From contig CAMDWJ010000031.1 in assembly GCA_945877815.1 (NCBI GenBank), forward strand, positions 1-48,935: DNA of 48,935 nt. The letters are read 5' to 3'. The position numbers and the translations under genes are program-made. Under the pieces are notes generated by a model that did no database searches, had not been told where the DNA came from, and saw nothing but the letters and a program-made list of their open reading frames with translations. Shown piece by piece: positions 17,551 through 26,318 of the stretch (positions are counted from its first letter, which is position 1; every line of letters begins with the position of its first letter). The DNA comes from Caenispirillum bisanense (GTDB lineage: Bacteria; Pseudomonadota; Alphaproteobacteria; Rhodospirillales; UBA2165).

Positions 17551-18711
17551 ATGGCTTTGGACCCGTCATCGCGCACCCCGTCACGGCATGCCGCCTTGGA
17601 TTACCGCCCGCCACTGGCGCTGCGTGTGATCCGCACCCTGCTCATGACGATGCTGTCGCTCGCCGTACTGAGCGTGGCCTATACGGGTTATTGGTTCTAT
17701 GTGGCGAGCGCGTTTCGCGACGGATTGCCGGCTTGGATCGAACGGATGGCGGGGACGGGTGCCACGCTTGCCTATCGCCAACTCGAGATTTCGGGTTATC
17801 CCTTCCAGTTCCGGCTTATATTCCACGAACCGCTGCTCGATGCGCCGGCCTTGCCGGCGCTTGGGGGCAAACCGTTGCGCTGGCGGGCGAGCCGGGTAGT
17901 CGCCATGATGTCGCCGTGGAACTTCGATCGCTACACGATCGATCTGAACGGCGACCACCGCGTCGATTGGCCGGCGGACCGAGGCGTGCGGACGACCGGC
18001 GTGAGCGCTACCGAATTTCTCGTGACGACTGAATTGCACAAGGACGGATTGCCGGAATCGGCACGGTTCGAACTTGCCAAGTTACGTATCGCCGATGGCG
18101 CGGCGTCGGCCGGCTCGCTGTGGACACTCGGGCGGGGACGTCTCACCGCGAAGCGCCTGTTCCCGGAGGGCGAGAGCGCCGACAAGCCGACCTTGGCGGT
18201 CGAGTTCCGTATTGAGGACGCGCGCCTGCCGCCGGGCGATCTTCCGCTCGGGCGGGAGATCGCCCGGCTGAACGGTGAAGCCCGTCTCGTCGGCATACTC
18301 GCCAATCCCATTGTGATCGAGGATCTGACACGCTGGCGCGATGCCGGCGGTATTCTCGAATTTACCCTGAGCGAAGCGCGCTACGGGCCACTCGCGGTGA
18401 ATGCGAGCGGGACGGCGGCACTCGATGATGCGTTGCAGCCGATGTTTGCCGGCACGGCGAAGGTCGAAGGCCTGTTTGCCGCCATCGATGCCTTGCGCGA
18501 CAAGGACATGATTCGCTCGCGCGATGCCGCCATGGCCAAGGTCATGCTTGGGGTGTTGTCGCGGCCGGGCGAAAAAGGCGGCGCGCCCTCCATCAGCCTG
18601 CCGGTGTCCGTCCAGGGTCAGAAGCTTTTCGCCGGTCCGGTGCCCTTGATGGACGTGCCGCCCATCGAATGGCCGCAGCCGCGCGATACGCGGCCGCGTT
18701 TCCTGCGCTGA
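17551..18711 (+). CDS. DUF2125 domain protein
   Basis: The 386-residue protein has one N-terminal membrane segment (about 26-50) followed by a long beta-rich region that should lie in the periplasm, matching DUF2125. It contains ISGYPFQFRL, a block seen in this family. The ATG at 17551 has AGGGG upstream; the frame is open further upstream without a plausible signal. In several alphaproteobacteria it sits tail-to-tail with the prephenate dehydrogenase gene, as here (9-base gap). Function unknown; a link to lipid transport or outer membrane assembly by fold similarity (AsmA-like) would be speculation. Confidence 0.8.
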   Translation: MALDPSSRTPSRHAALDYRPPLALRVIRTLLMTMLSLAVLSVAYTGYWFYVASAFRDGLPAWIERMAGTGATLAYRQLEISGYPFQFRLIFHEPLLDAPALPALGGKPLRWRASRVVAMMSPWNFDRYTIDLNGDHRVDWPADRGVRTTGVSATEFLVTTELHKDGLPESARFELAKLRIADGAASAGSLWTLGRGRLTAKRLFPEGESADKPTLAVEFRIEDARLPPGDLPLGREIARLNGEARLVGILANPIVIEDLTRWRDAGGILEFTLSEARYGPLAVNASGTAALDDALQPMFAGTAKVEGLFAAIDALRDKDMIRSRDAAMAKVMLGVLSRPGEKGGAPSISLPVSVQGQKLFAGPVPLMDVPPIEWPQPRDTRPRFLR

Positions 18712-18720
18712 ACGAACCGG

Positions 18721-19605
18721 CTAAGCTTGCTTGGCGTCGATGACGCTGCGGCGGATGGCGCGTGTGCGGGTGAATTTTTCGAACAAGATGTCGCCTTCGC
18801 CCCAGCGTATGGCGCGTTGCAGCGCGGTCAGATCCTCGGTGAAGCGCTGCAGGATTTCCAGCACCGCCTCGCGGTTGTTGAGGAAGATGTCGCGCCACAT
18901 GGTCGGATCGGATGCCGCGATGCGAGTGAAGTCGCGGAAACCGCCTGCGGAAAATTTGATGACCTCGTTCTGCAGCGTCTTTTCTAGATCGGTCGCTGTG
19001 CCGACGATGGTGAAGGAAATCAGGTGCGGCAGGTGCGAGGTCATGGCCATCACCTGATCGTGGTGATGCGCTTCCATGATTTCGACGTTGGAGCCACATT
19101 TTTCCCATAACGCGCGCATCTTCTGCGTCGCTGCGGCATCGGTGCCGGTGGGCGGGGTCAGGATGCACCAACGCTCTTCGAATAGTTCGGCGAAGCCCGA
19201 CTCAGGGCCTGAAAATTCGGTGCCGGCAACGGGATGTGCGGGCACGAGATGCACGCCGTCTGGCAGGTTGGGGCCGAGATCGCGCACGACTGCTTCTTTG
19301 ACCGAACCGACGTCGGATAGGATCGCACCCTTTTTCAATGATCCCTTGATGGTTTCGCTGATGGCGGCATAGGTGCCGACAGGCGAGCAGATCACGATCA
19401 GGTCGGCATCCTTCACGACGTCGCGCGGATCGAGGGAGACGGAATCGGCGAAGCCGAGTTTCATTGAGGTATCGAGACTTGCCTGGCTGCGCGCGGAGAC
19501 AGCGATATGGCCAGCGAAGCCGTCGCGCTTCATCCGGCGCGCGAGGGACGAGCCGATCAGGCCGATGCCAATCAGGGCCACGCGCTTGAACATTGGCTCC
19601 GCCAT
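18721..19605 (-). CDS. tyrC: Prephenate/cyclohexadienyl dehydrogenase
   Basis: This enzyme oxidatively decarboxylates prephenate (or arogenate) on the way to tyrosine. The 294-residue protein has the NAD-binding motif GIGLIGSSLARRM near residues 11-23, the block CSPVGTYA and the active-site segment HPVAGTEFSGPE containing the conserved histidine. ATG at 19605 (MAEPMFKRVAL) lies one base after the hisC stop. It is the last gene of the chorismate mutase-hisC-tyrC operon. No C-terminal ACT domain is present, so tyrosine feedback, if any, must act elsewhere. Confidence 0.92.
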   Translation of the reverse strand: MAEPMFKRVALIGIGLIGSSLARRMKRDGFAGHIAVSARSQASLDTSMKLGFADSVSLDPRDVVKDADLIVICSPVGTYAAISETIKGSLKKGAILSDVGSVKEAVVRDLGPNLPDGVHLVPAHPVAGTEFSGPESGFAELFEERWCILTPPTGTDAAATQKMRALWEKCGSNVEIMEAHHHDQVMAMTSHLPHLISFTIVGTATDLEKTLQNEVIKFSAGGFRDFTRIAASDPTMWRDIFLNNREAVLEILQRFTEDLTALQRAIRWGEGDILFEKFTRTRAIRRSVIDAKQA

Positions 19606-19606
19606 C

Positions 19607-20704
19607 TCAATGCGCTCCCATGAAGGTGCCGAGTGTATCGACCACGAGGCGCATTTCCTCCTCGGTGCCGATGGTGATGCGCAAGGCGTCGGGCAATCCG
19701 TAGCCCGCCATTTTGCGCACGATGATGCCGCGCGTTTTGAGGAAGGCGTCGGCCGCGTTCGCGTCGTGACCGTTGGTGCCGGGAAAGCGGACCAACACGA
19801 AATTGCACGCACTTTCGGGCACCGTCAGTCCGAACTGGCGCAGGGTTTCGGACGTCCAGCGCCGCCAGCGTTTATTGTGGTCCTGGCTCATGGTGACGAA
19901 GGCGTCGTCGTCCAAAGCCGCCACCGCCGCGACCTGCGCTGCGGTCGAGACCGTGAATGGACTTTTGAGACGGTTGATGACATCGACGACATGGTCCGGC
20001 CCGTAAAGCCAGCCGACCCGCATGCCGCCCAGACCGTAAATCTTGGAAAAGGTCCGCAGCATGATGACGTTGTCGTATTTTGCCACGAGCTCGGCGCCGT
20101 CGGTCCAGTTGGCCGCGTCGATATATTCAGCATAGGCTGAATCAAGCAGCAACAGGACGTTTGAGGGCAGGGCCGCATGCAGGCGCGTCACTTCGGAAAC
20201 CGGGATATAGGTTCCGGTCGGGTTGTTGGGATTTGCGACGCAGACGATGCGCGTTCTGTGTGTGACGCGCGCGAGCAGGGCATCGACATCGACGGTGATG
20301 TCGTTTTCGGGCGCGGTGACGACCGTTGCGCCTACGCCCTTGCCATAGATTGGGAACATGGCGAAGCCGTGTGCCGAGACGAGCACCTCGTCGCCCGGGC
20401 CGGCATAGCAGCGCATGAGCAGCGAAATCAGATCGTCCGAACCGCCGCCGCACACCAGGTTTTCGGCCGGGAGGTTGTGTTTCGCGGCGAGGCGGGCGCG
20501 CAGTTCCGTGCAGCCGCCGTCGGGATAGCGGAAGAAATCGTCGGCCATCGCGGCCAATGCTTCGCGGGCTTTCGGGCTGATGCCGAATGCGCTTTCGTTC
20601 GAGGCGAGTTTGATGATCCGCGACACGCCCTCGATCGTCGATTCCCCGCCGACATAGGGATCGAGTTCTAGCAGCCAGGTCAGCGGTTTCGGTTTGGCTT
20701 CCAT
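19607..20704 (-). CDS. hisC: Histidinol-phosphate/aromatic aminotransferase
   Basis: This 365-residue class II PLP aminotransferase contains the Schiff-base lysine in TFSKIYGLGGMRVGW, the ANPNNPTGTY block and the C-terminal arginine region ALRITIG. Members act on histidinol phosphate and often on phenylpyruvate or prephenate. Between a chorismate mutase and a prephenate dehydrogenase, an aromatic amino acid role is likely; no other his gene is nearby. ATG at 20704 is preferred, since GAGG lies 6 bases before it. A GTG at 20716 overlapping the upstream stop (GTGA) is possible. Confidence 0.92.
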   Translation of the reverse strand: MEAKPKPLTWLLELDPYVGGESTIEGVSRIIKLASNESAFGISPKAREALAAMADDFFRYPDGGCTELRARLAAKHNLPAENLVCGGGSDDLISLLMRCYAGPGDEVLVSAHGFAMFPIYGKGVGATVVTAPENDITVDVDALLARVTHRTRIVCVANPNNPTGTYIPVSEVTRLHAALPSNVLLLLDSAYAEYIDAANWTDGAELVAKYDNVIMLRTFSKIYGLGGMRVGWLYGPDHVVDVINRLKSPFTVSTAAQVAAVAALDDDAFVTMSQDHNKRWRRWTSETLRQFGLTVPESACNFVLVRFPGTNGHDANAADAFLKTRGIIVRKMAGYGLPDALRITIGTEEEMRLVVDTLGTFMGAH

Positions 20705-20712
20705 AGCGGTCC

Positions 20713-21624
20713 TCACCGCGTCCGCGTGCGCGTGGTAGGTGCCGCCGCTTGTGGCGCCTCTTCAACGGCTAGCGGTTCGGCAAAGCCGCCGACGACGATG
20801 ATCTCATTGAGACTTTTGCCGAGGATATCGGCTGCTTGCGCAAGACGCCCGTCGTCGGTGGAAAGGAAGCCCGCGACCTCGACCAAATGGATCCAACGCC
20901 GCCGTTCGGACACGTTGTTCCATTTGGATAATAAAGTCGCGTCGCTGAACCCGACATCGGCGACCGCCTTGAGCAGCGCGTCGGTCGAAAAATCGGTGCC
21001 GAGATCAATCGTTAGGAGGCTGCGGTCGTTACCCGATGCCTCGGGCTCGGCGCGCGCGACGATGAAGGCTTCTGGTCCGCCATATTGGGCGGTCACGCGC
21101 GCGAAGGGTAATTTGGCGATGACGCGGACGGGGCGTCCCTTATTGGCTGCGTTGGGGTGCACCACCAGATACTGCCACCACGGATCGGTATCCTGCTGAT
21201 CCGGCTCGGGGAGGACGCCGATTGAGCATTGCCCGGAAACGACGGTTTCGACGACCCGCCGCGTGGTTCCGAATTTCCAGGTCTGGACCCCACCGCCGAA
21301 ATGGTCGCGCGCGAGATCCCAAAAGGAATGGGCTGTCTCCGTGGCGAATACCGCAACCGAGAACGGCCCCTGCATGGAGAGTGAGGCGCTCAGGATCTCT
21401 CGCCATATACTGACGAGCTGGATTTTCGGGAAGGCGCCGGTGTGGCGGGCAACCAGGGCGCGCAGGATGTTCGCCTCGCGGCCCGGGCGCAGCTTCAGCT
21501 CGTCCCCGGTTTTGATTTCGCGGACTTTTTCGGACAATCCGGCCCGGCGCACGATCAGGGCGTGCATCTCCGCGTCGATCGCGTCGATTTCCTGCCGAAA
21601 CGCGGAAAGATCAGGCTCAGACAT
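20713..21624 (-). CDS. Chorismate mutase with decayed P-protein-like C-terminal region
   Basis: Residues 1-90 form an AroQ-type helical chorismate mutase (FRQEIDAIDAEMHALIVRRA, then LSEKVREIK), converting chorismate to prephenate. The remaining 213 residues are not typical of a stand-alone mutase. Residues 88-192 resemble a worn prephenate dehydratase domain: GQCSIGVLPEPD stands where dehydratases have a GVLPIENS-like block, and EAFIVAR (185-191) where they carry the catalytic Thr-Arg-Phe. Residues 202-283 look like an ACT domain. So this appears to be a former P-protein (mutase-dehydratase-ACT) with a dead dehydratase. It is first in the operon with hisC and tyrC. The mutase call is firm, the decay model is inference. 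Confidence 0.82.
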   Translation of the reverse strand: MSEPDLSAFRQEIDAIDAEMHALIVRRAGLSEKVREIKTGDELKLRPGREANILRALVARHTGAFPKIQLVSIWREILSASLSMQGPFSVAVFATETAHSFWDLARDHFGGGVQTWKFGTTRRVVETVVSGQCSIGVLPEPDQQDTDPWWQYLVVHPNAANKGRPVRVIAKLPFARVTAQYGGPEAFIVARAEPEASGNDRSLLTIDLGTDFSTDALLKAVADVGFSDATLLSKWNNVSERRRWIHLVEVAGFLSTDDGRLAQAADILGKSLNEIIVVGGFAEPLAVEEAPQAAAPTTRTRTR

Positions 21625-21665
21625 GGGTGCTCGCGTCTTCTGGGGCGGGTCTTGAAAGCTGGAGA

Positions 21666-21694
21666 GTGATAGTCCGCCAGACCCCTAAAATCAA
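21666..21694 (-). promoter_or_regulatory. Promoter of the chorismate mutase-hisC-tyrC operon
   Basis: On the minus strand TTGATT (21689-21694) and TATCAC (21666-21671) are 17 bases apart. The -35 elements of this promoter and of the divergent metX promoter are only 8 bases apart, so one regulator could affect both directions. Confidence 0.5.
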
Positions 21695-21702
21695 AGAAAA
21701 GA

Positions 21703-21731
21703 TTGACAGGGGCGGGCCCCGTTCATAGTTG
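21703..21731 (+). promoter_or_regulatory. Promoter of the metX leader/metX-metW operon
   Basis: A perfect -35 hexamer TTGACA (21703-21708) is followed after 17 bases by TAGTTG (21726-21731). The -10 match is moderate. The spacer holds the GC-rich inverted repeat GGGGC-GG-GCCCC (21709-21720). A start near 21738 would leave only about four bases before the leader-peptide ATG at 21742. Confidence 0.5.
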
Positions 21732-21732
21732 G

Positions 21733-21750
21733 GTAGCTCCTATGAGCTAC
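21733..21750 (+). promoter_or_regulatory. Hairpin over the leader-peptide start codon
   Basis: GTAGCTC-CTAT-GAGCTAC is a perfect 7-base-pair stem with a 4-base loop. The leader ATG (21742-21744) lies across the loop and the start of the 3' arm, so folding would hide or present that start codon. Whether it forms in RNA depends on the true transcription start. Confidence 0.45.
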
Positions 21751-21795
21751 GGTCGAATCGTAGTAATCAGCAACCATATGCCAGCAAACAGATGA
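21742..21795 (+). CDS. Candidate 17-residue leader peptide coupled to metX
   Basis: The small frame reads [17 protein letters not shown] and stops at TGA (21793-21795), which overlaps the metX ATG (21792-21794) as ATGA. This is the classic geometry of translational coupling. metX itself has no clear ribosome binding site, as expected if ribosomes arrive from the leader. The peptide lacks runs of Met or Cys codons, so simple amino acid attenuation is not obvious. Its existence as a translated peptide is inference from geometry. Confidence 0.5.
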   Translation: MSYGRIVVISNHMPANR

Positions 21796-22988
21796 GTGTA
21801 TCGCAAATCGAACCGGTCTCCCGACTGGCCGTGCCGAAGACGGCGGGCCTCCACGTCCGGCTCGGCACCGGCACGCCGCTGCGCCTCGATTGCGGCGTGG
21901 ACCTGGCCGATTTCCCCATGGCCTATCAGACCTATGGCACGCTCAACGCCGAACGGTCCAACGCCATCCTGATCTGCCACGCGCTCTCCGGCGACCAGTT
22001 TGTGGCCGATCCGCATCCGCTCACCGGCCGACCGGGCTGGTGGCATCTTGCGGTCGGCCCCGGCAAGGTGATCGATACCGACCGCTATTTCGTCATCTGC
22101 TCCAACGTGCTCGGCGGCTGCATGGGCACGGCCGGCCCGAAGGAAATCAATCCGGAAACCGGTGAGCCTTGGGGGCTGACGTTCCCAGTAATTACCATCG
22201 CCGATATGGTGCGCGCCCAGGCGATGCTGCTCGACTATCTCGGCATCACCCAACTGTTCAGCGTCATCGGCGGATCGATGGGCGGCATGCAGGTCCTGCA
22301 ATGGGCCTCGACCTATCCGGATCGGGTGCTGACGGCCGTACCGATCGCGACGGCGGCGCACCATTCCGCGCAGAATATCGCCTTCCACGAAGTTGGACGC
22401 CAATCGATCATGGCCGACCCCGAATGGCGCGGCGGCGATTACCTGAAGTACGGCGCCAATCCTAACCGGGGTCTCGCTATCGCCCGGATGGTGGCCCATA
22501 TCACCTACCTGTCCGAGCCCGCCTTGCACCGCAAATTCGGCCGCAGGCTACAGGATCGCGCCCAGATTACCTTCGGGTTCGATGCCGATTTCCAGGTGGA
22601 AAGTTATCTGCGTCATCAGGGGTCGACCTTCGTCGATCGGTTCGACGCCAATTCCTACCTTTATATCACCCGGGCGATGGATTATTTCGATCTTGCCGAA
22701 CAATATGGAGGCTTGCTCGCAGATGCCTTCGATCGCATCGCGACCCGCTTCTGCGTTATCTCGTTCACCAGCGATTGGCTTTATACAACTGCCGCCAGCC
22801 GCGACATCGTGCATGCGCTCAATGCCGTTGCCGCGAACGTCAGTTTCGCCGAAATCATTTCCGACAACGGCCACGATTCTTTTTTGCTGGAAGAGCTGGA
22901 ATTCTGGAAGGTCTTGGGAGGATTCCTCGAGGGTGCTGCCGAGCATTTCGGCATCCGCGGTTCCAACGAAACGGATGAGGATGCCTGA
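21792..22988 (+). CDS. metX: Homoserine O-acyltransferase (MetX)
   Basis: MetX transfers an acetyl (or succinyl) group from CoA to homoserine, opening methionine synthesis. The 398-residue alpha/beta hydrolase has the nucleophile elbow GGSMGGMQ with Ser162, Asp328 in FTSDWLY and His361 in [10 protein letters not shown], a complete catalytic triad. [14 protein letters not shown] is taken as the N-terminus. An in-frame extension back to a TTG exists but crosses the hairpin and is not family-like. Acetyl versus succinyl preference cannot be read securely. It overlaps metW by 8 bases. Confidence 0.94.
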   Translation: MSVSQIEPVSRLAVPKTAGLHVRLGTGTPLRLDCGVDLADFPMAYQTYGTLNAERSNAILICHALSGDQFVADPHPLTGRPGWWHLAVGPGKVIDTDRYFVICSNVLGGCMGTAGPKEINPETGEPWGLTFPVITIADMVRAQAMLLDYLGITQLFSVIGGSMGGMQVLQWASTYPDRVLTAVPIATAAHHSAQNIAFHEVGRQSIMADPEWRGGDYLKYGANPNRGLAIARMVAHITYLSEPALHRKFGRRLQDRAQITFGFDADFQVESYLRHQGSTFVDRFDANSYLYITRAMDYFDLAEQYGGLLADAFDRIATRFCVISFTSDWLYTTAASRDIVHALNAVAANVSFAEIISDNGHDSFLLEELEFWKVLGGFLEGAAEHFGIRGSNETDEDA

Positions 22989-23637
22989 GACAAATTCTAA
23001 CGGCCGCGCGAACGCTGGACGAAAACGCGAATTGCGTGTCGATCTGCAGCGCATCGCCGATATGGTCGATCCGAAATGCCGACTGCTGGATATCGGCTGC
23101 GGCGATGGGGCCTTGCTCGATTATCTCGTGCATGAAAAAGGCGTCGATGGGCGTGGAATCGAGATTTCGACCGCCGGCGTGAATGCCTGCGTCACGCATG
23201 GCTTGTCAGTCATCCAGGGCGACGCCGATACCGATCTCGAGCACTATCCCGACGCGGCCTTCGATTTCGTCGTCTTGAGCCAAACGATCCAGGCGACGCG
23301 CAATCCGCGCCAAGTGCTCGAGGACATGCTGCGCATCGGCCGCAAGGCGATCGTGTCCTTCCCGAATTTCGGCTATTGGCGTGTCCGCCTCGGATTGCTG
23401 TTCTTCGGCCATATGCCGATCACCAAGGCGCTGCCCTACGATTGGTACGACACGCCGAATATCCATCAATGCACGATCAAGGACTTCATGCGCCTGTGCG
23501 ACCGCTTGGGGATCACCATCGAACGCTCGATCGCGCTCAATCATCTCGGGCACGTGCGGCGCATCCAATCCAGCGACTTCCTTGCCAATCTGGTCGGCGA
23601 GCAAGGCGTCTTCCTGCTTTCCAAGCAGGGAAAATAG
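22981..23637 (+). CDS. metW: Methionine biosynthesis protein MetW
   Basis: MetW is a small methyltransferase-fold protein that forms the usual metX-metW pair in proteobacteria and supports homoserine acylation. The 218-residue protein has [15 protein letters not shown] (SAM-fold motif I), [13 protein letters not shown] and [12 protein letters not shown], all strongly conserved in MetW. Two in-frame ATGs (22975 and 22981) lie inside the metX end; the second is preceded by GATGAGG and was chosen. It meets a convergent methyltransferase gene after 13 bases. Confidence 0.93.
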   Translation: MPETNSNGRANAGRKRELRVDLQRIADMVDPKCRLLDIGCGDGALLDYLVHEKGVDGRGIEISTAGVNACVTHGLSVIQGDADTDLEHYPDAAFDFVVLSQTIQATRNPRQVLEDMLRIGRKAIVSFPNFGYWRVRLGLLFFGHMPITKALPYDWYDTPNIHQCTIKDFMRLCDRLGITIERSIALNHLGHVRRIQSSDFLANLVGEQGVFLLSKQGK

Positions 23638-23650
23638 CGCTCGTCGATTT

Positions 23651-24361
23651 TTAGGAGTTGGGGACCGCCGCGTAACTGCGCTGGCGCGAAAGTGTCGCGT
23701 ATGGCGTGGCGGCGTAAATCTGTTTGCTCGCCTCGACCGTCACGACGCCGCCGACGGCGTGAAACCAGTGCCGGCCGATATTTTCCCAGGCGCGCGCCGA
23801 GGACATGATCATGCGCGAGCGCGACGGCGGCACGTATAGCGCTCCGTGCGCCGCGATCGGTGTAAACATGGTGTCGCGCAGCAGTCGCATGAGTTGGTCC
23901 GGCGTGTAGGGCCGCCCATTGCCGAACGGTGTGCGGTCGAGCCGGGCCCAAATGCCGCGCCGGTTGGGGGCGATAACGATCAGGCGCCCGGACCCCGCCA
24001 TGACTCGCCAGATTTCGCGCATCATCGGGCGCAATTGCTCGGCGCACTCCACCGCGTGGATCAACAGAACCCGATCGACGGACAGGTCGGGCAGCGGAAG
24101 TTCGGATTCGCCGGATAGGAACGTCAGGCTCGGTTCGTCCGGAGGCCAATGCAGCACACCTTGCGAGGCGGGCATGGCGGCGATGGTGCGGCTGGCTTCC
24201 GGAAAGGCGCCAAGGTAGGGCGTCGCGAATCCGAGGCCGAGCAAGGATTGCCCGTTGATGTCCGGCCACAAGCGGCGCAGATGGATGCGCAAGATACGGC
24301 GCGCCGCAGCGCCCATGGGGCTCGCGTAAAAATCTCTCAGATCGACGGCGTCCTGCCACAT
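23651..24361 (-). CDS. Class I SAM-dependent methyltransferase
   Basis: The 236-residue protein shows a methyltransferase type 11-like fold: LLGLGFATPYL in place of motif I, DLSVDRVLLIHAVECAEQLRPMMREIWRVM (motif II and helix) and GRLIVIAPN (motif III). Motif I is unusual, with only two glycines. Such proteins are widespread in alphaproteobacteria, often near hydroxyacylglutathione hydrolase genes, which are not seen here. Substrate unknown. Confidence 0.8.
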   Translation of the reverse strand: MWQDAVDLRDFYASPMGAAARRILRIHLRRLWPDINGQSLLGLGFATPYLGAFPEASRTIAAMPASQGVLHWPPDEPSLTFLSGESELPLPDLSVDRVLLIHAVECAEQLRPMMREIWRVMAGSGRLIVIAPNRRGIWARLDRTPFGNGRPYTPDQLMRLLRDTMFTPIAAHGALYVPPSRSRMIMSSARAWENIGRHWFHAVGGVVTVEASKQIYAATPYATLSRQRSYAAVPNS

Positions 24362-24417
24362 GGGAGGGAGTGTAACATAATCGGGCTGTGTGTCTGCCGC
24401 ACTGCGGCGCTGGGCGG

Positions 24418-25332
24418 TTAGTTGGCGAAATGGAGCACATATGTTTGCCGATCTGCCAGCTCCAGGAAAACTTCCGGTTTGCCGCCCAACTTGTGGGTGG
24501 CCACACCGAGGGACGACGCTAACGCAGCCGGTAAAGATACGCGCGCCAGTTCGGCAAAACGCCCCCCAGCAAAGGTGACAATGCGGAGTGCGTGTCGCTC
24601 GGTATCGGGCACAACGATGTCCGGTGTGCCGTCTCCGTTGGCGTCGACAATCGCCGACCAGCCGAGTTCCCGGCTACCGATGGAATGGTTGGAAAATCCG
24701 CCGATGCGATAGGCTTCGCGCAGCGCACCATTGTCTTGGCGATAGAGCGTCAATTGGCCACCGATGTGGGGCGTTAGAATGGCGGCGATTTCGTCGCGCC
24801 CATCGCCGTCAAAGTCTGCAATCCCGATGGGATTCAGCCAGCGGTGGGGCGTCCCGATCGCGGCGGATTCCGCTACGATGCGAATTGCGTTCGAGTCCGC
24901 GCGAACGAAGGCGAGCGCGGCGCCACGCTCCAGATAGGATTTGACGACGAGTACGCCGTCCTCGCTGTCGAGCCGAACGATAAGCGCAATGCGATCCTCG
25001 AACACGGCATCGGCGCCGAGCGTTAAGGTCAGAAAGGCGTGGTTTTCGGTTTCAACGGCAAGCCCGCCGGCCTCGATGGCGTCGCCAATCACGCCGTGCG
25101 CGTATCGTGTGGTCGGATGGGTTAACCACGCATATCGGATTGAACCGGAGCTAATGCTCACGATGCCGTCGGGCAACATCAACGGACGTGGCGGTAATGG
25201 CCGCACAAACAATGAATTGATGCCGCCGTCGATTTGAACCGGCACGATGGTTGCTGTGACGGTTTGCGCATAAGTCGGTGTGAGCGGAAACTGCGCCGCG
25301 ATCAGCGCCGCAAGGCCGAAGAGGCGTTTCAT
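24418..25332 (-). CDS. Secreted FG-GAP/VCBS repeat protein
   Basis: The 304-residue protein has a Sec signal peptide (MKRLFGLAALIAAQFPLTPT, cleavage likely near YAQT). The mature part carries at least two FG-GAP-type calcium loops, ADFDGDGRDEIAAIL and VDANGDGTPDIVVP, pointing to a beta-propeller like those of integrins and bacterial VCBS proteins. Its ATG overlaps the stop of the SUMF1-like gene (ATGA), so the two are translated together and probably act together in the periplasm or outside. Function unknown. Confidence 0.8.
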   Translation of the reverse strand: MKRLFGLAALIAAQFPLTPTYAQTVTATIVPVQIDGGINSLFVRPLPPRPLMLPDGIVSISSGSIRYAWLTHPTTRYAHGVIGDAIEAGGLAVETENHAFLTLTLGADAVFEDRIALIVRLDSEDGVLVVKSYLERGAALAFVRADSNAIRIVAESAAIGTPHRWLNPIGIADFDGDGRDEIAAILTPHIGGQLTLYRQDNGALREAYRIGGFSNHSIGSRELGWSAIVDANGDGTPDIVVPDTERHALRIVTFAGGRFAELARVSLPAALASSLGVATHKLGGKPEVFLELADRQTYVLHFAN

Positions 25333-26165
25333 TCCAACTCCCGCAGTACGCGGAAGCCGTAAACATAGGACGGAACGCGGGCATCGTTGCGCGCGCGCCA
25401 CGACGAACGCGAGGCGCGCGGATTGTAATACCAGGCACCGCCCTTGAAGACGCGGCTTTTGCAGTCGCCATCGGTGCGCGCCGAGCCGTCCGTGGGCGCG
25501 TCCTTGTGGGTCGGGTTCCAGCAATCGGCGACCAATTCGTTCAGGTTGCCGTGCACGTCATAGAGGCCCCAGGGATTGGGGTTGAAGCTGCCGACTGGCG
25601 CCGACTTCACGGCGCTCCATTCGGTTGCGCAATCGCGGCAATTCACTTCGCCCGCGATCATGGTGTCGCCGAACCAATAGTCGGTGGTGGTGCCGGCGCG
25701 AGCTGCATATTCCCACTCCTCCTCCGAGGGCAGGCGATAGCGCTTGCCGGTCGTCTTGCCGAGCCAGGCGAGATAGTCCTCGATCTCGGCCAGGGTCACC
25801 GTATGGACTGGACGGCGCCCGCGGCCCCAATCGCGGTCGTACGGCTTCTTGGCGCAGCCGCCGGCATCCACGCAGGCGTCGAATTCATCGAATGTCGTCT
25901 CAAACCGGCCGAGCGTGAACGGCTTGGAGATGCGCACCGAGACGCGCGGTGCTTCCGCTTTTTCGTCCGATCCCATGATGAACGAGCCAGGCTGGATCAC
26001 CACAAGCTCTGGGCAGATCCGCTCGCAATCGCGAAAGACTGTACCCGGCGCAGCCGGATCGGCGGCGCGGACGGGGCCGAGCCCGATCAATACTGTCAGT
26101 AGGGATGCGGCGAGGAGCCGAGCGGTGCTCACTAGAGTTGGTCCGGAGCCGAGTACAGGAGCCAT
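25329..26165 (-). CDS. Secreted SUMF1-like (formylglycine-generating-enzyme fold) protein
   Basis: The 278-residue protein has a signal peptide (cleavage near PVRAAD, about residue 34) and a full SUMF1/FGE fold: FIMGSDEKAEAPRVSV, RYRLPSEEEWEYAARAG, NPWGLYDVHGNLNELVADCW and KGGAWYYN...GFRVLRE. True formylglycine-generating enzymes carry a cysteine in the block after GGSW (CRSAxR); here the block reads ASRSSWRA, so that copper-binding cysteine is missing. It is therefore unlikely to modify sulfatases and is better seen as a SUMF1-fold protein of unknown role. It is coupled to the FG-GAP gene. A GTG 11 codons downstream of the ATG could be the real start. Confidence 0.85.
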   Translation of the reverse strand: MAPVLGSGPTLVSTARLLAASLLTVLIGLGPVRAADPAAPGTVFRDCERICPELVVIQPGSFIMGSDEKAEAPRVSVRISKPFTLGRFETTFDEFDACVDAGGCAKKPYDRDWGRGRRPVHTVTLAEIEDYLAWLGKTTGKRYRLPSEEEWEYAARAGTTTDYWFGDTMIAGEVNCRDCATEWSAVKSAPVGSFNPNPWGLYDVHGNLNELVADCWNPTHKDAPTDGSARTDGDCKSRVFKGGAWYYNPRASRSSWRARNDARVPSYVYGFRVLRELE

Positions 26166-26318
26166 GACGCCATTTTAGCGCCAACGACCCCGAAATCGCA
26201 ATGTGACGGAATAAGGCACGGCAACCGGCCCGCCGAGCCGAGAGGATCGCGGTTCTTGCCTGACGTCCGATTTTGCCGATAGGCTTCGCGCAGGGCGAAC
26301 GAGTGGGGACGAAGGGAT

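Noticed and set aside
21729-21791. N-terminal extension of metX from a TTG
   Set aside because: It crosses the perfect hairpin, lacks a ribosome binding site and is not family-like; the ATG at 21792 fits better.
21640-21792. SAM-II or other SAM riboswitch before metX
   Set aside because: I looked for the conserved SAM-II segments (such as GCTAAAAAGG) and found none; only simple inverted repeats are present.
25329-26165. Functional formylglycine-generating enzyme
   Set aside because: The C-terminal active cysteine block is replaced by ASRSSWRA and no sulfatase gene is near.
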